This document shows positions 36,983-45,722 of a stretch of DNA of 64,000 nucleotides, in pieces. The stretch spans positions 62,001 to 126,000 of the forward strand of contig NZ_HE997646.1 in NCBI RefSeq assembly GCF_000312485.1, given 5' to 3'. This DNA comes from Yersinia massiliensis CCUG 53443 (GTDB taxonomy: Bacteria > Pseudomonadota > Gammaproteobacteria > Enterobacterales > Enterobacteriaceae). Positions within the stretch are counted from its first letter, which is position 1. The number at the start of each line of letters is the position of its first letter. Both the position numbers and the translations under genes were made by a program. Below the pieces are notes generated by a model. The model saw only the letters and a program-made list of their open reading frames with translations. It did not search any database and had not been told where the DNA came from.

Positions 36983-38344
36983 TCAATCCGCCGCACGCCA
37001 ACGAGGCACTCGCAGCGTAATCACCAATCCCCCCTGCTCACCGTTTCTGGCTTCTACCTGCCCCCCATGGGCCAGAATGACCTTACGTGTGATGGCTAAC
37101 CCCAACCCATAACCTTTGCCGGACATTGCAGACTTTACTCGCACGAAGGGATCAAAAATGCAAGATAGCTTACTTTCCTCAACCCCTGGCCCTTGATCCG
37201 CCACTTGAATCTGGTAAAGCCTCTCAATCGGAGAAAGCGTGACGGTGACCTGCTGACCATGAGCGGAGAAGCGCAACGCATTCCTGACGATGTTATCAAT
37301 GGCACGGCGCATCAGCTCCGCGTTGCCTTTCACCGTGTATTCGACTTGTTGTGGCGCAACCTGTAGCAAAATGTCCACCCCTGGCACCTGCGCTTCGTAG
37401 CGGGCATCGTTCACCACCACTTTCACTAATTCGTGCAGATCGAAATATTCGTCGTCATCAGACAAATCGTGGTTTTCGGCACGTGATAATGCCAACAATT
37501 CACCGATCATTTTATCCAATCGCCCAGACTCATGCTCAATACGTTGTAAGGCATTTTCTACATTATTGGGATTCTGACGTGCCAGCCCGATAGCCAATTG
37601 CAAACGGGCCAGCGGTGAACGTAACTCATGGGAAACATCATGCAGCAACTGTTCGCGCGCACTGACCAGTGCTTCGAGGCGCTCAGCCATGGTATCGAAG
37701 TCTCGTGCGACTTCGGTCAGTTCATCATGACGGCGGCGCATGACGGGCAACAAACGCACCGATAAATCCCCTTGTGCGACGCGATCAAAACCAGCGCTGA
37801 GTTGGCGCATTGGCCGTGTCAGATTCCAAGCTAATAGCGCGCTAAAAAACAGCCCACCCAATAGGCCCATCCAGATCATTGGGATCGGAATGTTGAGTAT
37901 TTCATGGCGCTTCTCGCCCAAGGGTTCGCCACGTTCATTTCTGGCACCGATGTTGTAGCTAATACGATAACTTTGCCCATCAGGGCTTTGGGCCCAACTC
38001 GTCACTTGCGCACGATAAGTCGCAGGGTCATTGCCTTTGGTTGGCTCTTCAGTTGGTACAGCATCTGCCATTCGCGAGACCATCGCTGTCGGCATGACAG
38101 CTAATTGTTTTTTCTCTGCCTCCGGCCATTGAGCAATCATGGCATTTAGCGCGGGCAGCCCACCGGAATGCAATACCGAGGCAGCAGATGCAACCTGTAG
38201 TTGGGCCATCTGTCGTACCATTTCGCGCTCGGGGGGTTCATGACGGTTGCCGTAGAAAGAAAATACGACCCACAGCATCTGCGTCATTAAAATAAAAGTC
38301 AGCCAAAATCCAAGCAGGATTTTCCAGAATAATCGTCCACGCAT
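36983..38344 (-). CDS. Two-component sensor kinase, CpxA-like architecture
   Basis: The 453-residue inner-membrane kinase has helix 1 at residues ~8-30, a periplasmic loop (~32-155), helix 2 (~156-175), HAMP (~176-230), the H-box LLHDVSHELRSPLARL with His239, and an ATPase domain with N box DNIVRNALRFS, G1 DQGPGV and G2 GKGYGLGLAI. The architecture is like CpxA, but the loop is short and different. It lies 30 bases after its response regulator and is divergent from macAB, so envelope or drug stress is a guess for the signal. Confidence 0.85.
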   Translation of the reverse strand: MRGRLFWKILLGFWLTFILMTQMLWVVFSFYGNRHEPPEREMVRQMAQLQVASAASVLHSGGLPALNAMIAQWPEAEKKQLAVMPTAMVSRMADAVPTEEPTKGNDPATYRAQVTSWAQSPDGQSYRISYNIGARNERGEPLGEKRHEILNIPIPMIWMGLLGGLFFSALLAWNLTRPMRQLSAGFDRVAQGDLSVRLLPVMRRRHDELTEVARDFDTMAERLEALVSAREQLLHDVSHELRSPLARLQLAIGLARQNPNNVENALQRIEHESGRLDKMIGELLALSRAENHDLSDDDEYFDLHELVKVVVNDARYEAQVPGVDILLQVAPQQVEYTVKGNAELMRRAIDNIVRNALRFSAHGQQVTVTLSPIERLYQIQVADQGPGVEESKLSCIFDPFVRVKSAMSGKGYGLGLAITRKVILAHGGQVEARNGEQGGLVITLRVPRWRAAD

Positions 38345-38374
38345 ACTGTTGTTATCTCACTTCATTCAAAACGC

Positions 38375-39058
38375 TCATCTAATGCGATAGCCGATACTGC
38401 GTACCGTTTCAATATTCAGGGTATTGCCTGGCAACGCAGCCAGCTTTTGACGGATATTACTGATATGCACATCGACACTGCGATCATAGGCTTCTCGTGG
38501 CCGCCCTAACCCCTTATCCGATAACTCATCTTTGGTGACCACGCGATCTGGCGAGCGCAATAGCAATTCCAGCAGATTAAATTCCGAAGCCGTCAGGTCG
38601 AATGCTTTGCCTTGCCACTCACTGCTGCGGGTTGATGGATTTAGCGTTAAGCCTCCTTGGGAAATCTCACTGTTATCCGAAAGGGTTAAATCCGGATGTT
38701 CGTCAAAACGACGCAAGACGGCACGTAGCCGAGCCACTAATTCTCGGGGATAACATGGCTTAGGCATATAATCATCCGCACCCATCTCAAGGCCAATCAC
38801 CCGATCAATGTTGTCGCCTTTGGCTGTCAACATAATCACCGGTATACGGCTCTTTTTACGCACTTGTCGCAATACATCGATTCCACTCATATCAGGCAAC
38901 ATGATGTCGAGAATCAAGGCGGTATAGTCGCCGGACAAAGCCCCCTCTATACCCTCTTTGCCCGTTAATACCAGCTCAGCATTAAAGCCTTCGCCGCTCA
39001 GGTATTCCCTTAACATAGTGCCCAATTCAACATCATCATCGACTAACAAAATCTTCAT
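38375..39058 (-). CDS. OmpR/PhoB-family response regulator
   Basis: The 227-residue regulator has a receiver domain (VDDDVELG, phospho-acceptor Asp51 in LILDIMLPDMSG, Lys in MPKPCYPREL) and a C-terminal winged helix (DLTASEFNLLELLLRSPDRVVTKDELS, ending SIRSIGYR-type as TVRSIGYRIR). The start follows AGGAGAG. It is upstream of its partner kinase on the same strand and shares a 186-base divergent region with macA, making macAB the natural candidate target. Confidence 0.9.
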   Translation of the reverse strand: MKILLVDDDVELGTMLREYLSGEGFNAELVLTGKEGIEGALSGDYTALILDIMLPDMSGIDVLRQVRKKSRIPVIMLTAKGDNIDRVIGLEMGADDYMPKPCYPRELVARLRAVLRRFDEHPDLTLSDNSEISQGGLTLNPSTRSSEWQGKAFDLTASEFNLLELLLRSPDRVVTKDELSDKGLGRPREAYDRSVDVHISNIRQKLAALPGNTLNIETVRSIGYRIR

Positions 39059-39244
39059 TTTTACTCTCCTGCCTGATTTCCGCTATTTTCATGCCTATTT
39101 GATACGCGTGCAGCCAGTTTTACTCAATCCTTACATATTCTTGAATCCCACTTAACTCACACTCAGCGGCCATGGCGGTAAATTACCTTCCTAATTTTGG
39201 TTTCACCTTTTTCTTCATCGTGGTTCAAGGATTTTTGATTAATT

Positions 39245-40456
39245 ATGCTACAGGTCACTCAGTCAAAACGACGCTATATTGGCTTAGCACTTCTCCTACT
39301 GATTGCTGGTGGTGTGCTGTTCTTCAAACTCATGTCACCTGCGGAAAAGCCCGGATATATCACTGCAGCGGCAGAAACTCGCACGCTGGAACAAACCGTA
39401 TTAGCCGATGGCAGTATCAAGGCAAAAAAACAGGTCACGGTCGGCGCGCAAGTTTCAGGGCAAATCAAAGCCCTCCATGTCACCCTAGGACAGCAAGTTG
39501 AAAAAGGCCAATTAGTGGCTGAGATTGATGACCTTACGCAACAAAATGCGTTGAAAGATGCACAAGAAGCGCTGAAAAATGTGGTCGCCCAGCGCGCAGC
39601 TAAAGTGGCGACCCAGCAGAACAATCAACTCACTTACCAACGGCAACAACAGATCCTCGCCAAGGGGCTGGGGGTTCGCGCCGATTTTGATAGCGCCAAA
39701 GCCACGCTAGAGAGTACTCAAGCAGAGATCAATGCGTTAGATGCCCAGATTGCGCAGGCTGAAATTGCCGTCAATACCGCCAAACTCAATCTTGGGTACA
39801 CCAAAATTAGCTCCCCGATTGCCGGTACTGTCGTGGCTATTCCTGTGGAAGAAGGACAAACCGTCAACGCCGTGCAAAGCGCACCGACAATCATTAAAGT
39901 CGCGCAGCTTGACACCATGACGGTTGAAGCGCAGATCTCTGAAGCTGATGTCGTCAAAGTCAAAGCAGGAATGCCGGTTTACTTCACGATTTTAGGCGAA
40001 CAGGATGAGCGCTTTAATGCCACATTACGTGCCATAGAACCCGCCCCAGACTCGATAAACGATGAAACCACCACCACATCGTCATCAAGCTCTAGCAGCA
40101 GTAGTAGTTCCACCACCACCGCCATTTACTATAACGGTCTGTTCGATGTCGCCAACCCGAATGGTGCCCTACGGATCTCAATGACTGCTCAGGTCTATAT
40201 CGTGCTCAATAAAGTTGAGAACGCTGTCGTGATCCCAGCGACTGCACTGGAAAATGTGCAAGGTAAGTATCGGGTTCAGGTGGTGAGCAGTAACGGTAAC
40301 GTCAGCACTCGCGAGGTTACTGTCGGGCTAAATAACAATGTCGAAGCTCAGATTCTCTCCGGATTACAAACGGGAGAACAAGTGATTGTCAGCCAGGCAG
40401 ATACCACGTCCGCCAATACTAAGGCCCAACGTATGGGCCCACCGATGGGGATGTAA
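39245..40456 (+). CDS. macA: Macrolide efflux periplasmic adaptor MacA, with poly-Ser insertion
   Basis: The 403-residue membrane-fusion protein has an N-terminal anchor (residues 11-30), a biotinyl-lipoyl-like domain with VGAQVSGQI, a coiled-coil hairpin (~95-180), and beta-barrel and membrane-proximal domains. It couples MacB to TolC. Residues 275-292 are T4-S11-T3, a low-complexity insert absent from E. coli MacA as I recall it, encoded by mixed Ser codons. The ATG at 39245 is the first possible start because a stop lies nine bases upstream; the ribosome site is weak. macB follows after three bases. Confidence 0.93.
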   Translation: MLQVTQSKRRYIGLALLLLIAGGVLFFKLMSPAEKPGYITAAAETRTLEQTVLADGSIKAKKQVTVGAQVSGQIKALHVTLGQQVEKGQLVAEIDDLTQQNALKDAQEALKNVVAQRAAKVATQQNNQLTYQRQQQILAKGLGVRADFDSAKATLESTQAEINALDAQIAQAEIAVNTAKLNLGYTKISSPIAGTVVAIPVEEGQTVNAVQSAPTIIKVAQLDTMTVEAQISEADVVKVKAGMPVYFTILGEQDERFNATLRAIEPAPDSINDETTTTSSSSSSSSSSSTTTAIYYNGLFDVANPNGALRISMTAQVYIVLNKVENAVVIPATALENVQGKYRVQVVSSNGNVSTREVTVGLNNNVEAQILSGLQTGEQVIVSQADTTSANTKAQRMGPPMGM

Positions 40457-40459
40457 TCG

Positions 40460-42454
40460 ATGACTGACTTAAACCAAAGAAAGATATTGCTACAGCTTGA
40501 TAACGTTAGCCGCTGGTTTGTGACCGGTGAAACAAATGTGCAGGTGTTAAAAAACATCAATTTAACGATTCATCGCGGTGAAATGGTCGCGATTGTCGGC
40601 GCATCAGGTTCAGGTAAATCAACGTTAATGAATATCCTCGGTTGCCTAGATAAACCTAGCTCAGGTGAGTATCTGGTGGCGGGGCGTATTCCACAACATC
40701 TCGACGGCGACACTCTTGCCGAGCTACGTCGAGAGCATTTTGGCTTTATTTTCCAGCGCTATCATTTATTGAATGATTTAAGCGCTCGAGAGAATGTAGA
40801 AATCCCGGCTATTTATGCAGGTGTTGATCGTGAAGTTCGTCGTCAACGCGCCAGCGCCCTACTATCACGCCTCGGATTAGTTGACCGGCTGGAATATCGC
40901 CCAAGTCAGCTTTCCGGCGGGCAACAACAGCGAGTCAGTATTGCCAGAGCACTGATGAATGGTGGCGAGGTGATTCTTGCTGACGAACCCACGGGAGCAC
41001 TCGATACACATAGCGGCAATGAGGTTTTAAGTATCCTTAAAGACCTGCATCGTCAAGGCCATACCGTGGTTATTGTCACCCACGACATGACCATTGCAGA
41101 ACATGCTCAGCGGATTATCGAACTGAGAGATGGTGAAGTGATTGCTGACCGAACGGTGCCACAAGCTGTAGAACAGACGCAATCAGTGCCAAGGGTTCCA
41201 GATGAGATAGCACCAGAGATTGAAACGAAGCCACCACTTTCCCCTTGGAAAGCTCAACGTGACCGTCTGCGTGAAGCCTTCAAAATGGCAACCTTGGCGA
41301 TGGCTGCGCAACGCTTACGCACGTTGTTAACGATGTTGGGGATCATAATTGGTATTGCCTCGGTGGTGTCTGTCGTGGCGTTAGGGAAAGGCTCACAGCA
41401 GCAGGTATTAGCCAATATCAATGCCATGGGCACCAGCACATTGGAGATCTTCCCCGGTAAAGATTTCGGTGATATGCGCTCTGCCGCGATTCAAACCCTA
41501 CGCGCCACTGATGCTGATGCACTCGCAAAGCAAGGCTACATTCACAGCGTGACGCCGACTGTCTCGACCAGCACCACGCTACGTTATGGCAATAAATCCG
41601 TCAGTGGCACAGTGAACGGCGTGGGTGAGCAATACTTTTTGGTACGTGGCTACACGCTCGACCAAGGGATGGCATTTACCCGTGCCAGTGTTGATGGATT
41701 GATGCAAGAAGCTGTTATTGATGAAAATACACGCGATAAATTATTTCCCAATGGGGAAAATCCCCTCGGGAAAGTGATCTTACTGGGTTCCCTGCCCTGC
41801 CGAGTGATTGGGGTTGCGGCCAAAAAGCAGAGCGGGTTTGGCAGTGACGAAAACCTAAACGTTTGGATACCTTACACCACCGCGATGAAACGTATGCTTG
41901 GGCAATCTTATTTGCGCAGCATCACTGTACGGGTTAACGATGATATTGATTTGACCAATGCCGAGCAGGGTGTCACAAGGCTGCTATCCCAACGCCATGG
42001 TACGCAGGATTTTTTCGTGATGAACACCGATAGCATCCGTCAAACTATTGAGAAAACCACGTCTACCATGACATTGCTAGTCTCAATGATTGCCGTTATT
42101 TCATTGGTGGTCGGGGGGATTGGGGTGATGAATATCATGTTAGTGTCGGTCACTGAACGTACCAAAGAAATTGGTGTGCGAATGGCCGTCGGCGCAAGAG
42201 CCAGCGATATCATGCAACAATTCTTAATTGAGGCCGTGCTAGTGTGCCTGCTGGGAGGGGGCATCGGCGTTATGTTGTCATTAGGTATCGGCCTGCTGTT
42301 CAGCCAGTTCAGTAGCAACTTTTCGATGGTTTATTCTGCAACCTCAATTATCACCGCATTCGTTTGCTCCAGCCTGATCGGGGTTATTTTTGGCTTTTTC
42401 CCTGCCAAAAGAGCGGCGAAGATGGATCCCATAAGGGCCTTAGAACGGGAATAA
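40460..42454 (+). CDS. macB: Macrolide ABC transporter MacB
   Basis: The 664-residue half-transporter has an N-terminal ATPase (Walker [15 protein letters not shown], signature [16 protein letters not shown], Walker [13 protein letters not shown]) and four transmembrane helices with a large periplasmic domain between helices 1 and 2, ending in an FtsX-like segment ([13 protein letters not shown]). With MacA and TolC it exports macrolides, enterotoxin or haem-related substrates. It is slightly longer than E. coli MacB because of the linker after the ATPase. Confidence 0.95.
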   Translation: MTDLNQRKILLQLDNVSRWFVTGETNVQVLKNINLTIHRGEMVAIVGASGSGKSTLMNILGCLDKPSSGEYLVAGRIPQHLDGDTLAELRREHFGFIFQRYHLLNDLSARENVEIPAIYAGVDREVRRQRASALLSRLGLVDRLEYRPSQLSGGQQQRVSIARALMNGGEVILADEPTGALDTHSGNEVLSILKDLHRQGHTVVIVTHDMTIAEHAQRIIELRDGEVIADRTVPQAVEQTQSVPRVPDEIAPEIETKPPLSPWKAQRDRLREAFKMATLAMAAQRLRTLLTMLGIIIGIASVVSVVALGKGSQQQVLANINAMGTSTLEIFPGKDFGDMRSAAIQTLRATDADALAKQGYIHSVTPTVSTSTTLRYGNKSVSGTVNGVGEQYFLVRGYTLDQGMAFTRASVDGLMQEAVIDENTRDKLFPNGENPLGKVILLGSLPCRVIGVAAKKQSGFGSDENLNVWIPYTTAMKRMLGQSYLRSITVRVNDDIDLTNAEQGVTRLLSQRHGTQDFFVMNTDSIRQTIEKTTSTMTLLVSMIAVISLVVGGIGVMNIMLVSVTERTKEIGVRMAVGARASDIMQQFLIEAVLVCLLGGGIGVMLSLGIGLLFSQFSSNFSMVYSATSIITAFVCSSLIGVIFGFFPAKRAAKMDPIRALERE

Positions 42455-42941
42455 CTCATCTTATTCTTAGTTTTTTTATCATCTATATCCTTTAATGCGG
42501 AACAGTGACAAATAAGTCAGCAATACGGACAAATGCGATATAACTTATCGTGTTTGTCCAAATATAAACGATAAAATAAAAAATAAGTTCAGATAATTAT
42601 AATGTTCTTATAAGAAAAATATTATTGAATAAAAATCGAAACCATAACATGTAAATATAAAACCAAGTAAATCAGGCAAGTAACAATATATTAATAACCA
42701 TTAACATCAATATAAAAATTAAGAATTTTCGTAAATTCCTAAAATAAAAGCGTGAGCGTTAACTGCGAGATATCCAATAAACTTTACATGATTAATTCAC
42801 TGCGATAATGTTCGTATGTAGGTAATTAAAAAATCATCTATACATTAAAACTAACCTTTCATTTTATAGCATAAAGCTCAATACCCATCCTTTAGCATAG
42901 GTTGTATTTTGCACATCGCTATCTTATCGATAGTTTGATTT
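42455..42941. promoter_or_regulatory. AT-rich promoter region of the capsule operon
   Basis: Nearly 490 bases contain no gene and are very AT-rich compared with macB. This position corresponds to the kpsM (PR3) promoter region of E. coli group 2 capsule loci, which is controlled by temperature, H-NS and SlyA. No individual site can be assigned by eye. Confidence 0.5.
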
Positions 42942-42980
42942 TTCTGCTACTGGTCATCATAAATCAGGGGCGGTAGCGTG
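42942..42980 (+). promoter_or_regulatory. JUMPstart with ops element (RfaH recruitment)
   Basis: The 3' part CAGGGGCGGTAGCGTG includes the ops core GGCGGTAGCGTG at 42969-42980. The upstream part (ctgctactggt) resembles the rest of the 39-base JUMPstart. It lies in the kpsM leader, 36 bases before the chosen start. RfaH loading here allows transcription through the long capsule operon. Confidence 0.92.
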
Positions 42981-43016
42981 GGAAAAAAACAGACTAATAT
43001 TTTGGATAATTTACAG

Positions 43017-43793
43017 ATGGCCCGCAGTGGTTTTGAAGTACAAAAATCAGCCGTTAACGCGTTGTTTCTTAGGGAAATAAAGACTCGATTTGGCAAATTT
43101 CGCCTTGGTTATCTCTGGGCGGCATTAGAACCGATGGCACATATGCTCATTTTACTGGGTATTTTCGGTTATATTATGCAGCGCTCCATGCCCGATATAT
43201 CCTTCCCCGTATTCTTGATTAACGGTATCGTCCCCTATTTCGTTTTCATTAATATTAGTAACCGCTCGATTGGTGCCATAGAAGCTAATCAAGGATTATT
43301 TAACTATCGCCCCGTTAGGCCCATCGACACAATAATTTCCCGCGCCATGTTAGAAACGCTTATCTATGCAATCGTTTATGTCTTACTAATGACGATTGTC
43401 GGCCTGCTTGGCGAAGAGTTTGAAATCGTTAATTTGATTTCATTAATCCTCGTTTGGGTCTTGTTAGTTATCTTCTCCTGCGGCGTCGGTTTGACTTTTA
43501 TGGTAATAGGTAAGACGTTCCCCGAAACAGAAAAATTCCTGCCCATCCTGTTAAAGCCGCTGTATTTTATATCCTGCATCATGTTCCCACTGCATGCTAT
43601 TCCAAAAGAGTACTGGCCCTACTTGCTATGGAATCCATTAGTTCATGTGGTCGAATTGTGCCGTGAAGCTGTGGTTCCGGGTTATATCAGCGAAGGGGCT
43701 AACATCCACTACCTCGCATTATGTGCTTTGGTCAGTCTATTTATCGGGTTAGTCCTATACCGAAACGGTGAAGAGGCGATGCTAACCTCGTGA
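43017..43793 (+). CDS. kpsM: Capsule ABC transporter permease KpsM
   Basis: The 258-residue, six-helix ABC-2 permease exports lipid-linked capsule polysaccharide. Starting at 43017 it begins MARSGFEVQKSAVNALFLRE, which matches the start and length (258) of E. coli KpsM. The frame is open to a GTG at 42978, but that codon lies inside the ops element. RTRFGKFRLGYLW-type and LFNYRPVRPIDT blocks are conserved. It overlaps kpsT by four bases. Confidence 0.95.
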   Translation: MARSGFEVQKSAVNALFLREIKTRFGKFRLGYLWAALEPMAHMLILLGIFGYIMQRSMPDISFPVFLINGIVPYFVFINISNRSIGAIEANQGLFNYRPVRPIDTIISRAMLETLIYAIVYVLLMTIVGLLGEEFEIVNLISLILVWVLLVIFSCGVGLTFMVIGKTFPETEKFLPILLKPLYFISCIMFPLHAIPKEYWPYLLWNPLVHVVELCREAVVPGYISEGANIHYLALCALVSLFIGLVLYRNGEEAMLTS

Positions 43794-44455
43794 TCAAAAT
43801 TGAAAATCTCACTAAATCTTATCGTACCCCTACCGGCCGACATTACGTTTTCAAGAATCTACAGGTTGAATTTCCTGCCGATAAAAGCGTGGCACTGATA
43901 GGTCGCAATGGATCAGGTAAATCAACGTTATTACGTGTTATTGGCGGTATTGATCGGCCCGATAGCGGTAAAGTCATAACCGATAAAACCATCTCATGGC
44001 CCGTTGGATTAGCCGGTGGATTCCAAGGCAGCCTAACAGGACGCGAAAACGTTAAGTTTGTCGCTCGCCTTTATGCAACCAACAGCGAATTACGTGAAAA
44101 AGTGGCTTTTGTCGAAGACTTTGCGGAGCTCGGAAAATACTTTGATATGCCAATTAAAACCTATTCTTCAGGCATGAGATCCCGCCTTGGCTTTGGCCTG
44201 AGTATGGCATTTAAATTTGATTATTATCTGGTGGACGAAGTCACCGCCGTCGGTGATGCACGCTTTAAACAAAAATGTGCGGATCTGTTCAAATCCCGCC
44301 ATCAAGAATCGAGTTTTCTGATGGTTTCTCACAGCCTAGGTTCACTAAAAGAATTCTGTGATGCGGCGCTATTTATTGGTCGGAATAATCAGGTGAAATA
44401 TTTCGAATCTGTAGAAGAGGCGATTGCAGTTTATAAAGTGGATGAAGGAATATAG
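43790..44455 (+). CDS. kpsT: Capsule ABC transporter ATPase KpsT
   Basis: The 221-residue ATPase powers KpsM. Walker A is GRNGSGKSTLLRV, the signature is YSSGMRSRLGFGLSMAF, and Walker B is YYLVDEVTAVGD. It starts with GTG at 43790 inside the last codons of kpsM, so translation is coupled. Base composition is still fairly ordinary here and drops sharply in the next gene. Confidence 0.95.
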   Translation: MIKIENLTKSYRTPTGRHYVFKNLQVEFPADKSVALIGRNGSGKSTLLRVIGGIDRPDSGKVITDKTISWPVGLAGGFQGSLTGRENVKFVARLYATNSELREKVAFVEDFAELGKYFDMPIKTYSSGMRSRLGFGLSMAFKFDYYLVDEVTAVGDARFKQKCADLFKSRHQESSFLMVSHSLGSLKEFCDAALFIGRNNQVKYFESVEEAIAVYKVDEGI

Positions 44456-44519
44456 ACTTTTGTAGAAAGAAAAGGTCGGTCTAGCTATCAAACAATAGCA
44501 AAGAGGTCTTAATTAATTC

Positions 44520-45512
44520 ATGTTAACATCTATAGTTCCAATAGATTTAAAGATCAGACCCAAAGATATAATTGAAAAATCAATTAATCTAGCCAGAGAG
44601 GCTGATAAGCATAAAGTTAAAATTGTGTTTGGCCACAATGATAGAGGGACAACACACGATAAGGTATTTAAAGAAAAGCTAAGTAAATTCGATCATGTAA
44701 TAATAAAATCAGAATTTATAGCAAGTGAAAGTATTAACTCATCTCTATTAAGAAACATTGCTTTTAAAGAAGTCAAGTCAGAGTTCATTATTTTATTAGA
44801 TGTTGACATTCATCCAGACTTCACATTCTTTCTTAAATACAAAAATGAGTTAATTAATTCACAAGAAGAATTCTTTATATTCCCCTGTCTTTATTTAACA
44901 AAATATGGAACAAGGCTATTATCGAATAATTTAGTCTCAATAAGTGAATTAAAAGATAGATTCTACAATTTTTCTAGGAAAGAGTTTCTTCATATGGCGA
45001 GTCCGTCTTCAATAACAATAATGAAAAGTCAGGATTTTAGAAGACTAAAGGGTTTTGATACAAATTATCATGGTCACGGTTACGAAGACTTTGATTTCTT
45101 AATTCGCCTTATAAAACTATATAAAAAACATGATACACCAAGTGACTTCCTTAATAACAAAATAGCTCGCTCACCACTTTTCTCTGTTGGATTCAGGAAG
45201 TATTTAGGTGAATACTGTCTGCATTTCTTGCTAAAAAAAGAAATGGTTTTTCATCTTTACCATAAAAAAACAAGTCACGATGAATACTATGTATCGCGAA
45301 AGAAAAATTATGAACGATTTTCTACTATTCATGGAAATAAAAATGAAACCGCAGCGAAATATAGTTCAACATTAATAAATACTTTCATAGAATTATGTAA
45401 GGATCGAGACATTAGCATTCACGACCACTCGATTCTTTTTGATAATAAACCAGGGCATGTAGATCGAATTGATACAATCAGAAGAAAATTAAAATTTCTC
45501 TTTAACCGTTAA
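44520..45512 (+). CDS. GT-A family glycosyltransferase of the capsule region 2
   Basis: The 330-residue cytoplasmic protein looks like a family 2/galactosyltransferase-type GT-A enzyme. A DxD-like metal site lies in FIILLDVDIHPDF (Asp94-Val-Asp96), and a downstream acidic motif HGYEDFDF (residues 186-193) resembles the second motif of GT7/chondroitin-polymerase-like domains. The Lys/Arg-rich C-terminus may contact the membrane. Codon use is strongly AT-rich. It probably adds the sugar of the repeat unit or a side branch; donor and acceptor are unknown. Confidence 0.75.
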   Translation: MLTSIVPIDLKIRPKDIIEKSINLAREADKHKVKIVFGHNDRGTTHDKVFKEKLSKFDHVIIKSEFIASESINSSLLRNIAFKEVKSEFIILLDVDIHPDFTFFLKYKNELINSQEEFFIFPCLYLTKYGTRLLSNNLVSISELKDRFYNFSRKEFLHMASPSSITIMKSQDFRRLKGFDTNYHGHGYEDFDFLIRLIKLYKKHDTPSDFLNNKIARSPLFSVGFRKYLGEYCLHFLLKKEMVFHLYHKKTSHDEYYVSRKKNYERFSTIHGNKNETAAKYSSTLINTFIELCKDRDISIHDHSILFDNKPGHVDRIDTIRRKLKFLFNR

Positions 45513-45722
45513 ATTTAACACTCAAGACCATAATGGCATAATCATAATTTCCAAATCACTCAGAAAGGAACAATCAATACCAATTATTAATTTCGCACCA
45601 GGTAAGTTCGCATCGACTTTGAATTAAGCTATCTCCAAACCTTAGCAATATTTAAAACACTCCGCTAAGGAAATTAAAATTATAAAGATAGTGAATTAAT
45701 ATATATAACTCAAGAGAACACA

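Noticed and set aside
42978-43016. GTG start giving a 271-residue KpsM
   Set aside because: The codon is part of the ops element and the extra 13 residues are not in E. coli KpsM.
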